Source of the DNA: Alteromonadaceae bacterium
Lineage (GTDB): Bacteria > Pseudomonadota > Gammaproteobacteria > Enterobacterales > Alteromonadaceae
NCBI GenBank assembly: GCA_013373625.1
Contig: JABXHM010000085.1
Location: 1-64,000 of the forward strand
Length of the DNA: 64,000 nt
Direction of reading: 5' to 3'
Shown: one piece after another, positions 36,937 to 45,233 of the stretch
How positions within the stretch are numbered: position 1 is the stretch's first letter
How the letters are laid out: each line of letters starts with the position of its first letter
Notes under the pieces: model-generated
What the model saw: only the letters and a program-made list of their open reading frames with translations
Databases searched by the model: none
What the model was told of the DNA's origin: nothing
Translations under genes and position numbers: made by a program

Positions 36937-37320
36937 TTACAATACCGACAGAAACAACGCCACACTGACACCGAGCCCGGCAATAAAGCTCAGGCTGCGT
37001 AGCTTGTCAATATCATACCAATAGCAAAACAGGTAAATGACTCTGATCGCAACGAAGGCTATCGCGAGCCATGTATGTAACGCCCCGACCGACGATAACG
37101 CCAGTACAGTCAGCGCGGCGGGCGCATAATAGGTTATCGCTTCAAAGCAATTATAATGTGCCGCGTTAGCGCGGGCACCAAACCCCTCTAGCGCCTGCTG
37201 CTGCTCACGCGGATGATTATTGTCGTAACCCCCTCCCTTATGCATGGCCACAGCCAGCGGGATTTTAGCCAAAAATGGCATGATACAAACAATGAGTAAA
37301 CACAGTACAAATATTGTCAT
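36937..37320 (-). CDS. MAPEG family membrane protein
   Basis: A 127-residue protein with four hydrophobic segments and the family motif GFGARANAAHYNCFEAITYYAPA, where E and N residues match the glutathione-binding signature of membrane-associated eicosanoid/glutathione enzymes. Bacterial substrates are mostly unknown. It converges with aceK, 13 bases apart, and precedes nothing obvious in its own direction; the DUF3833 gene lies upstream by 38 bases and may share its transcript. Confidence 0.85.
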   Translation of the reverse strand: MTIFVLCLLIVCIMPFLAKIPLAVAMHKGGGYDNNHPREQQQALEGFGARANAAHYNCFEAITYYAPAALTVLALSSVGALHTWLAIAFVAIRVIYLFCYWYDIDKLRSLSFIAGLGVSVALFLSVL

Positions 37321-37358
37321 TCTTTACTTCCTTGAATAGTGCTCGGTGGCCTGATTAA

Positions 37359-37892
37359 TTAAGGCTGTTGCTGCATAAATATTGTGACCTCAGCCATCAC
37401 CAGGCCAAACTTTTTAACGTACGAACGGTTCATCAACGTACCATCTTTAAACGCCCAAAACCAATCATCAAACGCCACCTGATAGGTTGTGTCATCTACC
37501 GGTAAATCCATCTCGTAGCGGAAATTAAACGCATTACCATAAGATGTTCCCTCAGCCGTACTCAGTATATCGCCTGCCTTACCAGTGTATTTGCCGTTGC
37601 CGTTGGGAGAAATTTGCCAGATACGTTTGTCCGGCCCTTCACCCACTTCGTAGTCAAACGTTTCATTCAGTATCAGCGTTTGGCCATCCATGCTCCCCTT
37701 TATATCCACGGTAAAACGCTGAACTACATCACCTGAGCGGTTTTGCACAATGCCCCAGGCTTTCACGTTGCCATCGAAGAACTGTTCCAATGATAACGCC
37801 GGAGTCTGGTTCGCGTAGGTGTCACCATCAATGGATGCGCTGCATCCACCAAGCAACATTATGCCCAGAAAAACAACAATTATGCGATTCAT
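37359..37892 (-). CDS. DUF3833 family lipoprotein
   Basis: A 177-residue lipoprotein: signal MNRIIVVFLGIMLLGGC with lipobox LLGGC and predicted lipidated Cys17. The rest, including LEQFFDGNVKAWGIVQNRSG and DWFWAFKDGTLMNRSYVKKFG, matches DUF3833. It probably lies in the periplasm or outer membrane. Its ATG overlaps the stop of the chalcone-isomerase-like gene in a TAATG junction, so the two are translationally coupled. In related bacteria this pair can accompany fatty-acid-modifying genes, which are not seen here. Confidence 0.85.
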   Translation of the reverse strand: MNRIIVVFLGIMLLGGCSASIDGDTYANQTPALSLEQFFDGNVKAWGIVQNRSGDVVQRFTVDIKGSMDGQTLILNETFDYEVGEGPDKRIWQISPNGNGKYTGKAGDILSTAEGTSYGNAFNFRYEMDLPVDDTTYQVAFDDWFWAFKDGTLMNRSYVKKFGLVMAEVTIFMQQQP

Positions 37893-38428
37893 TACGACTC
37901 CTTAAGATTAAGTAATTTGGCTCTGAATTCAGGTTCAGTAGTTTGCGGCCCCAGCCAAATATTGAAAAACCATTGTGTAAATTCTGATTCAGTGACTTCG
38001 CCCAGCAACGCGTCATTAAGGTAAAAGCGCGTATTCCCCCCGGCTGTAGCGACACCAGTGATGGTGTCGTTTTCTGTTACATCAGGGAACAGGTCTGTCA
38101 TGGTTGCTTGCCATCGCTGCAACCGATCGTTATCACTAAATCCCTGAGCGCGGATTTCTTTTACCGACCGTTTGGCAATATCGGCACCATCGAAGTCGCG
38201 CAGGTAAGTGAGTGTCAGAGCGAATGGCGCGGATTGCTGCCAACGCCCTTGCGGCGCATACAATGCCGCATCGTACACATCCCAAAATAAATAAGAATAC
38301 CGGGCCTGGCCAGCCAATTTTGCGTCAGGTACTGCTTCAGAGACTATTTGTGGCACTGCCGCGTTTGCTGGTAGAGCAGCAGTTAGCAGCATAAACAAAG
38401 CGCTTATCGATAACAGTTGTCTTAACAT
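37892..38428 (-). CDS. Chalcone isomerase-like periplasmic protein
   Basis: A 178-residue exported protein with a signal peptide (about 1-23, ending PANA) and the chalcone-isomerase-like fold pattern: YSYLFWDVYDAALYAP, LTYLRDFDGADIAKRSVKEI and FNIWLG. Bacterial members are not flavonoid enzymes, and lipid binding is one proposal for the fold. It is coupled to the DUF3833 lipoprotein gene, suggesting a shared envelope role. Confidence 0.85.
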   Translation of the reverse strand: MLRQLLSISALFMLLTAALPANAAVPQIVSEAVPDAKLAGQARYSYLFWDVYDAALYAPQGRWQQSAPFALTLTYLRDFDGADIAKRSVKEIRAQGFSDNDRLQRWQATMTDLFPDVTENDTITGVATAGGNTRFYLNDALLGEVTESEFTQWFFNIWLGPQTTEPEFRAKLLNLKES

Positions 38429-38557
38429 GTTCCTGTTTACCTCAGTGATATGCCTGTTTATACCCCTGATCCGTTATTAGTGATCACTGCAATTGCGTTT
38501 TGTTCTTTTCCACTCTACTCTGCTGCTTATAAAAATGTCAGGCAACCGCATTCATCC

Positions 38558-39517
38558 ATGTCCACACATACTTTGTCCACTCGTTTGGGCCTGAGCTTAC
38601 CTTCTCCGCTAACACCATTTAGGCCTGATTGGCAGGGCGCCAACACAGTCTCTATGTGGATAAAGCGTGATGATTTAATTCATCCTGTCGTATCAGGCAA
38701 TAAGTGGCGCAAGCTCAGTGAGCAACTGCAACGCTATATGCAGCATCAGTCTTCCACACAGCGGCACATTATTAGCTTTGGCGGCGGTTTTTCTAATCAC
38801 TTGCATGCGCTCGGTTGGTGTTGCTGGCAACTGGATATCAGGTTTACAGCTATTGTTCGGGGCAATTACCACGCAACCCCTACGCCTATGCTAAAAGACC
38901 TGGCGCAATGGCGAGCAAACATTCAGTATGTCACTAAAGCTGAGTATAGCCGTCGTCATGATCAGGACTATCTGAATGCACTGCAAAACAAAGCGCCAGA
39001 CGCGCTGATTATTCCCGAGGGCGGCAGCCAGGCTTCGGCACTGACTGGTGTTCGTCAATTACTAACAGAGATCCAACAACCCTTTGATACTATCATTGCA
39101 CCCGTCGCCAGCGGTGCAACTATGGCTGGCATTATTAGTGGCCTGACTGCGAATCAATCTGCGTTGGGTATTGCAGTTCTCAATGGGGTTGGGTATCTTG
39201 AAAATCTGGTTGCGCAGTTTTTGCCCGATTTTTCAAAGCGTCACCAGCAAAATGAAACATTACCTGCACAGCAATGGCAAATATTGCATCAGTTTCATCA
39301 TGGTGGGTATGCAAAACGAACACCCGCTCTGATAGCCCTGTGCGAAGAATCATTGCAGGCACATCAGTTGGCTGTAGAACCGGTTTATTCCGGCAAGGTT
39401 TTTTATGCGGTAAAACAACTGCTGGGAGAGGGCTACTTTGCACCGGGGGAAAACATTGTCATTTTACACACAGGTGGTTTGCAAGGAAATCGTTCTGATC
39501 CTGCAAGCGACGAGTGA
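38558..39517 (+). CDS. ACC deaminase / D-cysteine desulfhydrase family PLP enzyme
   Basis: A fold-type II PLP enzyme, 319 residues from the ATG at 38558, which starts the conserved part (LSTRLGLSLPSPLTPF). An upstream ATG at 38450 gives 355 residues with an atypical hydrophobic N-terminus. The PLP lysine is in VSGNKWRKL, followed by SFGGGFSNHLHALGW and the phosphate-binding GATMAGIISG. Members deaminate 1-aminocyclopropane-1-carboxylate or desulfhydrate D-cysteine; the substrate cannot be decided here. It is divergent from the chalcone-isomerase-like gene. Confidence 0.82.
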   Translation: MSTHTLSTRLGLSLPSPLTPFRPDWQGANTVSMWIKRDDLIHPVVSGNKWRKLSEQLQRYMQHQSSTQRHIISFGGGFSNHLHALGWCCWQLDIRFTAIVRGNYHATPTPMLKDLAQWRANIQYVTKAEYSRRHDQDYLNALQNKAPDALIIPEGGSQASALTGVRQLLTEIQQPFDTIIAPVASGATMAGIISGLTANQSALGIAVLNGVGYLENLVAQFLPDFSKRHQQNETLPAQQWQILHQFHHGGYAKRTPALIALCEESLQAHQLAVEPVYSGKVFYAVKQLLGEGYFAPGENIVILHTGGLQGNRSDPASDE

Positions 39518-39551
39518 CGTTTTAATCTAAAAATAGTTAAAGGGAGCTTCT

Positions 39552-39959
39552 ATGAGTGATGGCCATATCGTTTTTTCGCGTCCGAGTCAGATGCTAATTG
39601 ACCGTTCTCTGACGCTGTGTAAAACGCTGCTTCGCATGGAAGACACTTTTTATCCTTTCGCTGCTATTTATGAAAATGGCCGTATTGGTTGTTTATTCAG
39701 TGAAGACTATGGCGTGGAAAATCCTGGCGAAATGCAGATCCTTGAGCATCTGCAGTGGCGAATCATTGATAACATTACCGATAACGATGCCTACGCCACG
39801 CTGGTGTATGCGGCACAAATTGAGATTAACGAGAAACAAGCTCAGGATGCAATTGTCATTACCCTGTGCGAACCAAACAAGGCGGAGCGCTCTGTCGTAT
39901 ATCCTTATTACCGTAAAAACCAACAGATTATTCTGGCGCCTCCGCTAGTCGAAAAATAA
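39552..39959 (+). CDS. Conserved-looking protein of unknown function
   Basis: A 135-residue soluble, acidic protein with mixed strands and helices and no signal peptide. No family recognised. AAAGGGAG precedes the ATG by about six bases, which supports translation, and codon use resembles its neighbours. It lies 34 bases after the PLP enzyme gene and may share its transcript. Confidence 0.7.
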   Translation: MSDGHIVFSRPSQMLIDRSLTLCKTLLRMEDTFYPFAAIYENGRIGCLFSEDYGVENPGEMQILEHLQWRIIDNITDNDAYATLVYAAQIEINEKQAQDAIVITLCEPNKAERSVVYPYYRKNQQIILAPPLVEK

Positions 39960-40094
39960 CCCTGTACGTTATTCATGCAAGGCCCCGTTAATGCTCTATC
40001 CTTAATACTTTCAGCGCGTAACTTTGCTTGCCAATTTTACGCTGTCTGTTAGCATTCAACGCAAATTTAAAATCACATTTAAAGGGATAAACCT

Positions 40095-41297
40095 ATGTCT
40101 CGTGTTCTGATTATTGGTGCCGGTGGCGTCGCTGCTGTAACAATTAAAAAATGTGCTCGACTGCCTGAATATTTCGACGAAATATATCTTGCCAGCCGCA
40201 CCGTATCAAAGTGTGAAGTGCTGCAACAAGAAGTGGGTGCCGATCGAGTAAAAGCGGTATTTGCCGTAGATGCCGATAATGCAAAAGACGTTGAGGCGCT
40301 GATTAATAACGTAAAACCTGATCTGGTCATTAACCTGGCATTACCTTATCAGGATCTGCCGATCATGGATGCCTGTCTGGCGACTAACACCGATTATCTG
40401 GACACTGCCAATTACGAACCTAAAGATGTTGCCAAGTTCGAGTACTCCTGGCAATGGGCGTATCAGGACAAGTTTACAGATGCCGGCATAATGGCGTTGC
40501 TCGGCAGCGGCTTTGATCCGGGTGTAACTAACGTTTACACCGCTTATGCAGCCAAGCATTATTTCGACGAGATTCATTATCTGGATATCGTTGATTGTAA
40601 CGGTGGCGATCATGGCCAGGCCTTTGCGACCAACTTCAACCCTGAGATCAACATTCGCGAAATTACTCAGCGCGGACGGTTCTGGGAAAACGGCGAGTGG
40701 AAAGAGACTGATCCGCTAAGTGTTCGTGAAGACCTTGACTACCAGAACATTGGCGTTCGCGCGTCATATTTAATGTTCCATGAAGAGCTTGAGTCTATTG
40801 TTAAGCACTTCCCTAGCCTGAAGCGGGCACGTTTCTGGATGACTTTTGGCGATGCGTACCTAAACCACCTGAAGGTGTTAGAGGGTATTGGCATGACCAG
40901 CATCGAGCCCGTAGAGTTTCAGGGCCAGCAAATCGTGCCTCTGGAATTTTTAAAGGCTGTGTTACCTAATCCTGGTTCACTGGCTGAAGGTTATACCGGC
41001 ATGACGTGCATCGGCACCTACATTACCGGTATTAAAGACGGCAAAGAAAAAACCATCTTCATCTATAACAACTGCGATCATGCTGTGTGTAACGAAGAAG
41101 TTGGCGCACAAGCGGTATCTTATACTACCGGGGTACCGGCCATGATTGGTGCGATGATGATGTTACAAGGTAAATGGAAGCAACCAGGAGTTTGGAATAT
41201 GGAGCAATTCGATCCGGATCCATTTATGGAAGAGCTCAACAAACATGGCCTGCCCTGGCATGTACTTGAGTGCGATAAGAGTCCATTCAGTAAGTAA
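40095..41297 (+). CDS. Carboxynorspermidine dehydrogenase (saccharopine dehydrogenase family)
   Basis: A 400-residue NAD(P)-dependent enzyme that joins aspartate semialdehyde to a diamine to form carboxynorspermidine or carboxyspermidine. The Rossmann motif is VLIIGAGGVAAVTIKKCA (4-21). Later GSGFDPGVTNVYTAYA and DCNGGDHGQAFATNFNPEINIREI are typical of this branch. It is followed 23 bases later by nspC, which fixes the function better than sequence alone, as the family also holds saccharopine dehydrogenases. AAAGGGA precedes the ATG. Confidence 0.92.
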   Translation: MSRVLIIGAGGVAAVTIKKCARLPEYFDEIYLASRTVSKCEVLQQEVGADRVKAVFAVDADNAKDVEALINNVKPDLVINLALPYQDLPIMDACLATNTDYLDTANYEPKDVAKFEYSWQWAYQDKFTDAGIMALLGSGFDPGVTNVYTAYAAKHYFDEIHYLDIVDCNGGDHGQAFATNFNPEINIREITQRGRFWENGEWKETDPLSVREDLDYQNIGVRASYLMFHEELESIVKHFPSLKRARFWMTFGDAYLNHLKVLEGIGMTSIEPVEFQGQQIVPLEFLKAVLPNPGSLAEGYTGMTCIGTYITGIKDGKEKTIFIYNNCDHAVCNEEVGAQAVSYTTGVPAMIGAMMMLQGKWKQPGVWNMEQFDPDPFMEELNKHGLPWHVLECDKSPFSK

Positions 41298-41320
41298 TAG
41301 CCATAAGCGGAGACGACGGC

Positions 41321-42451
41321 GTGACCAACTTAACCCAACGCACAGATATTCCTTCCCCCTGCTACGTGCTGGAGGAGGCGAAGCTGGCTAGCAACCTGAA
41401 GCTAATGAAACATGTGCAAAATGAATCCGGCGCAAGGATTATTCTGGCCCTGAAAGGCTTTTCCATGTGGTCGTGCTTTGACACCATTAGTGAGTACTTA
41501 CATGGCGCAACAGCCAGCTCTGTATGGGAAGCGAAACTGGCCAGCGAGATGGGTAAAGAAGTGCACGCCTACGCGCCGGCTTACAAGCCGGCCGAAATTA
41601 CCGAACTGGCAGGGCTGGTAAATCACCTTTCGTTTAACAGTATCGGTCAGTGGCGGCGCTACCAGAAAGAATTACCCGGTGTTTCTTTGGGTTTACGCAT
41701 TAACCCTGAGCATCAGGAAGCAGAAACGCCCTTGTATGACCCTGCTGCGCCGGGCTCGAGACTGGGTATTCGTGCTGAGGAATTAACCGGCGTGGACTTA
41801 GACGGTATCGACGGGTTTCACTGCCACAACCTGTGTGAATGTGACTCTTTCGCGACCGCCCGCACCTTAGACGCCATTGAGCAACGTTTTGGCCAGTGGT
41901 TTGGGCAATTAAAGTGGCTCAATTTGGGTGGCGGTCACTTAATGACGCGTGAAGGCTATGATGTTGACCATTTAATTGCCACGCTGTCTGCATTTAAAGC
42001 GAAGTACCCACACCTTGATGTGATACTCGAACCGGGTTCTGCGGTTGCCTGGCAGACCGGTCCGTTAATCGCTGAAGTCGTCGATATCGTTGACAATCAG
42101 GGCCCAATTGCCATCCTGGATATCTCAGCCACAGCGCATATGCCTGATGTGCTGGAAATGCCCTATCGACCCACCATATTAGGTGCCGGAGAGCCAGGCG
42201 AACTGGGCTTTGATATTAAATTAGGCGGTAACTCTTGTCTGGCAGGAGACGTTATCGATACCTACAGCTTTACCCGGCCATTGCAGGTGGGCGACAAGTT
42301 GCAGTTTGAGGACATGATGCATTACACCATGGTAAAAACATCGTTTTTCAATGGCGTACAGCATCCTGCTATTGGTATTTTACGGCAAAGCGGTGAGTTC
42401 GAACTGGTTCGACAGTTTGACTACAGCGACTTTAAATCGCGGTTATCCTAA
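41321..42451 (+). CDS. nspC: Carboxynorspermidine decarboxylase
   Basis: A 376-residue fold-III PLP decarboxylase that releases norspermidine or spermidine from the carboxylated precursor. The PLP lysine is in ILALKGFSMWS; GFHCHNLCECDSF, LNLGGGHLMTR and LEPGSAVAWQTG form the rest of the active site. It starts with GTG, ten bases after GCGGAGA. With the preceding dehydrogenase gene it makes a complete alternative polyamine pathway, known in Vibrio, where norspermidine affects biofilm formation. Confidence 0.95.
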   Translation: MTNLTQRTDIPSPCYVLEEAKLASNLKLMKHVQNESGARIILALKGFSMWSCFDTISEYLHGATASSVWEAKLASEMGKEVHAYAPAYKPAEITELAGLVNHLSFNSIGQWRRYQKELPGVSLGLRINPEHQEAETPLYDPAAPGSRLGIRAEELTGVDLDGIDGFHCHNLCECDSFATARTLDAIEQRFGQWFGQLKWLNLGGGHLMTREGYDVDHLIATLSAFKAKYPHLDVILEPGSAVAWQTGPLIAEVVDIVDNQGPIAILDISATAHMPDVLEMPYRPTILGAGEPGELGFDIKLGGNSCLAGDVIDTYSFTRPLQVGDKLQFEDMMHYTMVKTSFFNGVQHPAIGILRQSGEFELVRQFDYSDFKSRLS

Positions 42452-42689
42452 GCCAGATACAAACGTATTGTTCACTTACGCCCTACCTGTAGACTTGGCG
42501 CGCCTGTTTTTGCTTACAGCAGGTGCGCATCATCCGCATCACTATCTTCTGCGTCTTACCAGGCTCCAAAGTACCATCAAATTATCGTTCTGCCATACTG
42601 CCTCTTGCTGGTATATTCCAGTGAGCAATGTTAGTGTTATTAAAAGATTTAATGATTAAATCACTATCATTTATAAAGGATTATCAAAA

Positions 42690-43754
42690 ATGGTACGCCA
42701 TGCTGAATACCGCTTTTTGTCCGTATTACTGTTTCTTCCCCCATCCGCTAGTGCATATGAAGGTTTAAATAGCAATCATGTCCCTCCGCAGGCCTATGCA
42801 TGCAGCAATTGTGATATACGCGCTGCTGAGAAGATTGCCATCGAAGCTGCACCGGACAATGATTGTAAAGTTGATAAAAGCCGCCCCACAACATCGGTGT
42901 GTGAACCAGTGACTAAAGATGTGTTCATTCCTGTACTCAGCAACCAAGAGGTATTTAAATTTACAGTAACCACCCGTATCAATGCACAGAACCTGCCTGT
43001 TGTGAGCGTTGTACCGTCTCGTGTATTACCTGAAGAAAGTGCAGTGATGGATAAGTTTTTCGACTTTTATGCGGATTTGGAGCAAGCGTTGAGTAAGGTT
43101 TCCATAGCCACCGCCGAACTCGCACAATCTAACGTTAATGAAACGAACTATACCACCGCCATTCAGAATACGCCGCAACCTGATCGTTGTGCGAACCACC
43201 CTGCTTATTACTTTAAAAATTTGGGCAATGTCAGAGAGATAAAAAATAAACTGGCCTCTCGTCTACGCGCTGAATTCAAAGCAGATAGTAGTGTTATTTC
43301 GCAGTATGCACAGCATAATTTACTTGCGCTGTGGGGAGACAGTTTCGACAACCGGGTCGCATTTAACGTAAACTTCGCCAATAATCCCGCCAACACAATC
43401 CACCCTCTTTTTAATTTAACGCTGCACAAAGCTGCGACTAAAATTGATGGATTTCAGTATGGTGAATTATTTGGCGGCAACACTGCTGATTTAACAGATG
43501 GCGGGATATCCAGTTGTTTAACAGAACTCCTCAGCGAATTAGCCAAACCAAGTGCCGCCTCACCCACCCATGGCGGTGGCGATGGCAGTTTTGGTAACCC
43601 ATATGTGGGGACTGATACTGATAATGCGCCTGATTCATCGTTTTGCCAGTTTACACGCGACGTGACACTCTGCAATACAGATTCAGAAGGTAATTCAGAG
43701 TGCCCGACTACAGCCGTGACCTGGATAGATCGCTGCGGTTTAAAGCCTGGTTAG
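42690..43754 (+). CDS. Secreted protein of unknown function with paired cysteines
   Basis: A 354-residue exported protein with a signal peptide (about 1-22, ending SASA). The mature N-terminus has a CSNCD motif and at least ten cysteines overall, suggesting disulfides in the periplasm or outside. Near the C-terminus THGGGDGSFGNPY is a glycine-rich linker before a Cys-rich end (CQFTRDVTLC, CPTTAVTWIDRCG). No family recognised. AAAGGA lies before the ATG. It is not obviously linked to nspC, 238 bases upstream. Confidence 0.75.
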   Translation: MVRHAEYRFLSVLLFLPPSASAYEGLNSNHVPPQAYACSNCDIRAAEKIAIEAAPDNDCKVDKSRPTTSVCEPVTKDVFIPVLSNQEVFKFTVTTRINAQNLPVVSVVPSRVLPEESAVMDKFFDFYADLEQALSKVSIATAELAQSNVNETNYTTAIQNTPQPDRCANHPAYYFKNLGNVREIKNKLASRLRAEFKADSSVISQYAQHNLLALWGDSFDNRVAFNVNFANNPANTIHPLFNLTLHKAATKIDGFQYGELFGGNTADLTDGGISSCLTELLSELAKPSAASPTHGGGDGSFGNPYVGTDTDNAPDSSFCQFTRDVTLCNTDSEGNSECPTTAVTWIDRCGLKPG

Positions 43755-43768
43755 CCTTGCCCAGGCTG

Positions 43769-44035
43769 TTATATAACACCACGGCCCCGGCTGATGCCGC
43801 TGGGGCTAATTTTCCCTTCGGCTAATACCGTATCATCTAATCGAATGGTAAAGGGGCTATTAGCTTTACCGGTAATACTGTATTCAAAACCACTGAGGTG
43901 ATCATCATGCAAATGCACCGCAGCAGATTTTGCCGGTGATACCAGCTCATACACGCCATTGTCGTCGTGTTCATTAATGATGTTAACCATCCAGTTGCCG
44001 TGGTCCATGTCTATATTGAGCGTTTTTTCACGCAT
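43769..44035 (-). CDS. Small beta-rich protein of unknown function
   Basis: An 88-residue protein, mostly predicted strands, with several His and Asp residues (HLHDDHLSGFEYSITG) and no signal peptide. No family recognised. It converges with the secreted-protein gene, 14 bases apart, and has GAGAGTCGC shortly before its ATG. Its length and composition look protein-like, but it could be lineage-specific. Confidence 0.55.
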   Translation of the reverse strand: MREKTLNIDMDHGNWMVNIINEHDDNGVYELVSPAKSAAVHLHDDHLSGFEYSITGKANSPFTIRLDDTVLAEGKISPSGISRGRGVI

Positions 44036-44201
44036 GAGCGACTCTCCGATAAACAGTGATGTGTCCCCGAATAATAACCATGACGGTGTTGTCAGCGAAT
44101 TTCAACAGCAGAGATAAGTTTCTATTTTTTGGGCACAGCCAAAAGCGACTTCTGACCTGGGCAATACAAATGAATGTGCGAAATGGTATCTCTTGCCAGA
44201 A

Positions 44202-45035
44202 TTATTCTAGTGCTAACCCGGCCTGGTACAAAGCGTTTTTCTTAAGCTGATAATGATCTGCAACAATAGCTGCTGCTTTTTTTAGTGGCAATTCTTCTTT
44301 TAACCGCTTGAGTAACGCAAGTGCGTCGGCTGGCAGCGCTTCTGTTTGTCGGGGCGCACCGCTGACCATTAACACAAACTCGCCTTTTTGATGCACGGGG
44401 TCGACCTCTAGCCATGCCAGTACGCCATCCGGTGTATCAAAGATATAACGCTCAAAGGTTTTAGTAAGCTCTTTAGCTAACACCAGTTGCCGGTCGTCAC
44501 CCAGAGTTGCCTTGATATCCTTTACCGTGTCCAGAATTCGCCGCGGCGCTTCGTAAAACACACTGGTACAGCTGCGATCCAGCAGGGTTTCCAATACATT
44601 TTTACGCGCCTGCGTTTTTACCGGTAAAAAACCTTCAAAAATAAACCGGTCTGTCGACAGGCCGGAGGCACTCAATGCGGTAATGGCAGCGCATGGCCCT
44701 GGTAAAGCAATGACATCAATATTTTGCGCCCGACAAGCGCGCACCAACACAAAACCCGGGTCGCTTATCAACGGTGTGCCAGCATCACTGATTAATGCAA
44801 CCGACTCGCCTGCCTGCAATTTCTTGCACAGCATTTCAGTGCGTTTTTCTTCGTTATGATCGTGTAGCGATAGGGTTTTCGCCTGAATGCTAAAATGCTG
44901 CAACAACTTTTGACTATGCCGGGTATCTTCTGCCGCCACCCAAGTTACGTCGCTAAGTACAGTCAATGCACGCTGAGTAATATCCTGCAGGTTACCAATG
45001 GGTGTAGGAACGATATAAAGTGGCGCGGGTGTCAT
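44202..45035 (-). CDS. rsmI: 16S rRNA 2'-O-ribose C1402 methyltransferase RsmI
   Basis: A 277-residue SAM-dependent methyltransferase acting on C1402 of 16S rRNA in the decoding centre. Tetrapyrrole-methylase-fold motifs: LYIVPTPIGNLQDIT at the N-terminus, AEDTRHSQKLL, ALISDAGTPLISDPG and ALPGPCAAITALSASGL. The C-terminal helical domain is present. It is divergent from lpoA, the usual gammaproteobacterial arrangement. Confidence 0.97.
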   Translation of the reverse strand: MTPAPLYIVPTPIGNLQDITQRALTVLSDVTWVAAEDTRHSQKLLQHFSIQAKTLSLHDHNEEKRTEMLCKKLQAGESVALISDAGTPLISDPGFVLVRACRAQNIDVIALPGPCAAITALSASGLSTDRFIFEGFLPVKTQARKNVLETLLDRSCTSVFYEAPRRILDTVKDIKATLGDDRQLVLAKELTKTFERYIFDTPDGVLAWLEVDPVHQKGEFVLMVSGAPRQTEALPADALALLKRLKEELPLKKAAAIVADHYQLKKNALYQAGLALE

Positions 45036-45233
45036 AGCGGTAGAATCCGTGAACTGTTACAGGCTGTCAATATACCTGTTTGTGCGTAGCACGCAAATCG
45101 CTTATGGTGGTTATTGCCTTTAAGCGCTGACATTTTGCGCTGTAGTACTGTTTTAGCCTGGCAGCCAGTACAGATTTTTATTCTAACCATAGCTTTTACC
45201 TTTCAGTACGATACACTTAAACGCTAAGATGCA

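Noticed and set aside
44036-45233. Possible RNase P RNA gene beside rsmI, as in some gammaproteobacteria
   Set aside because: The gaps on both sides of rsmI are under 200 bases, too short for rnpB, and no conserved P4-like sequence was seen.
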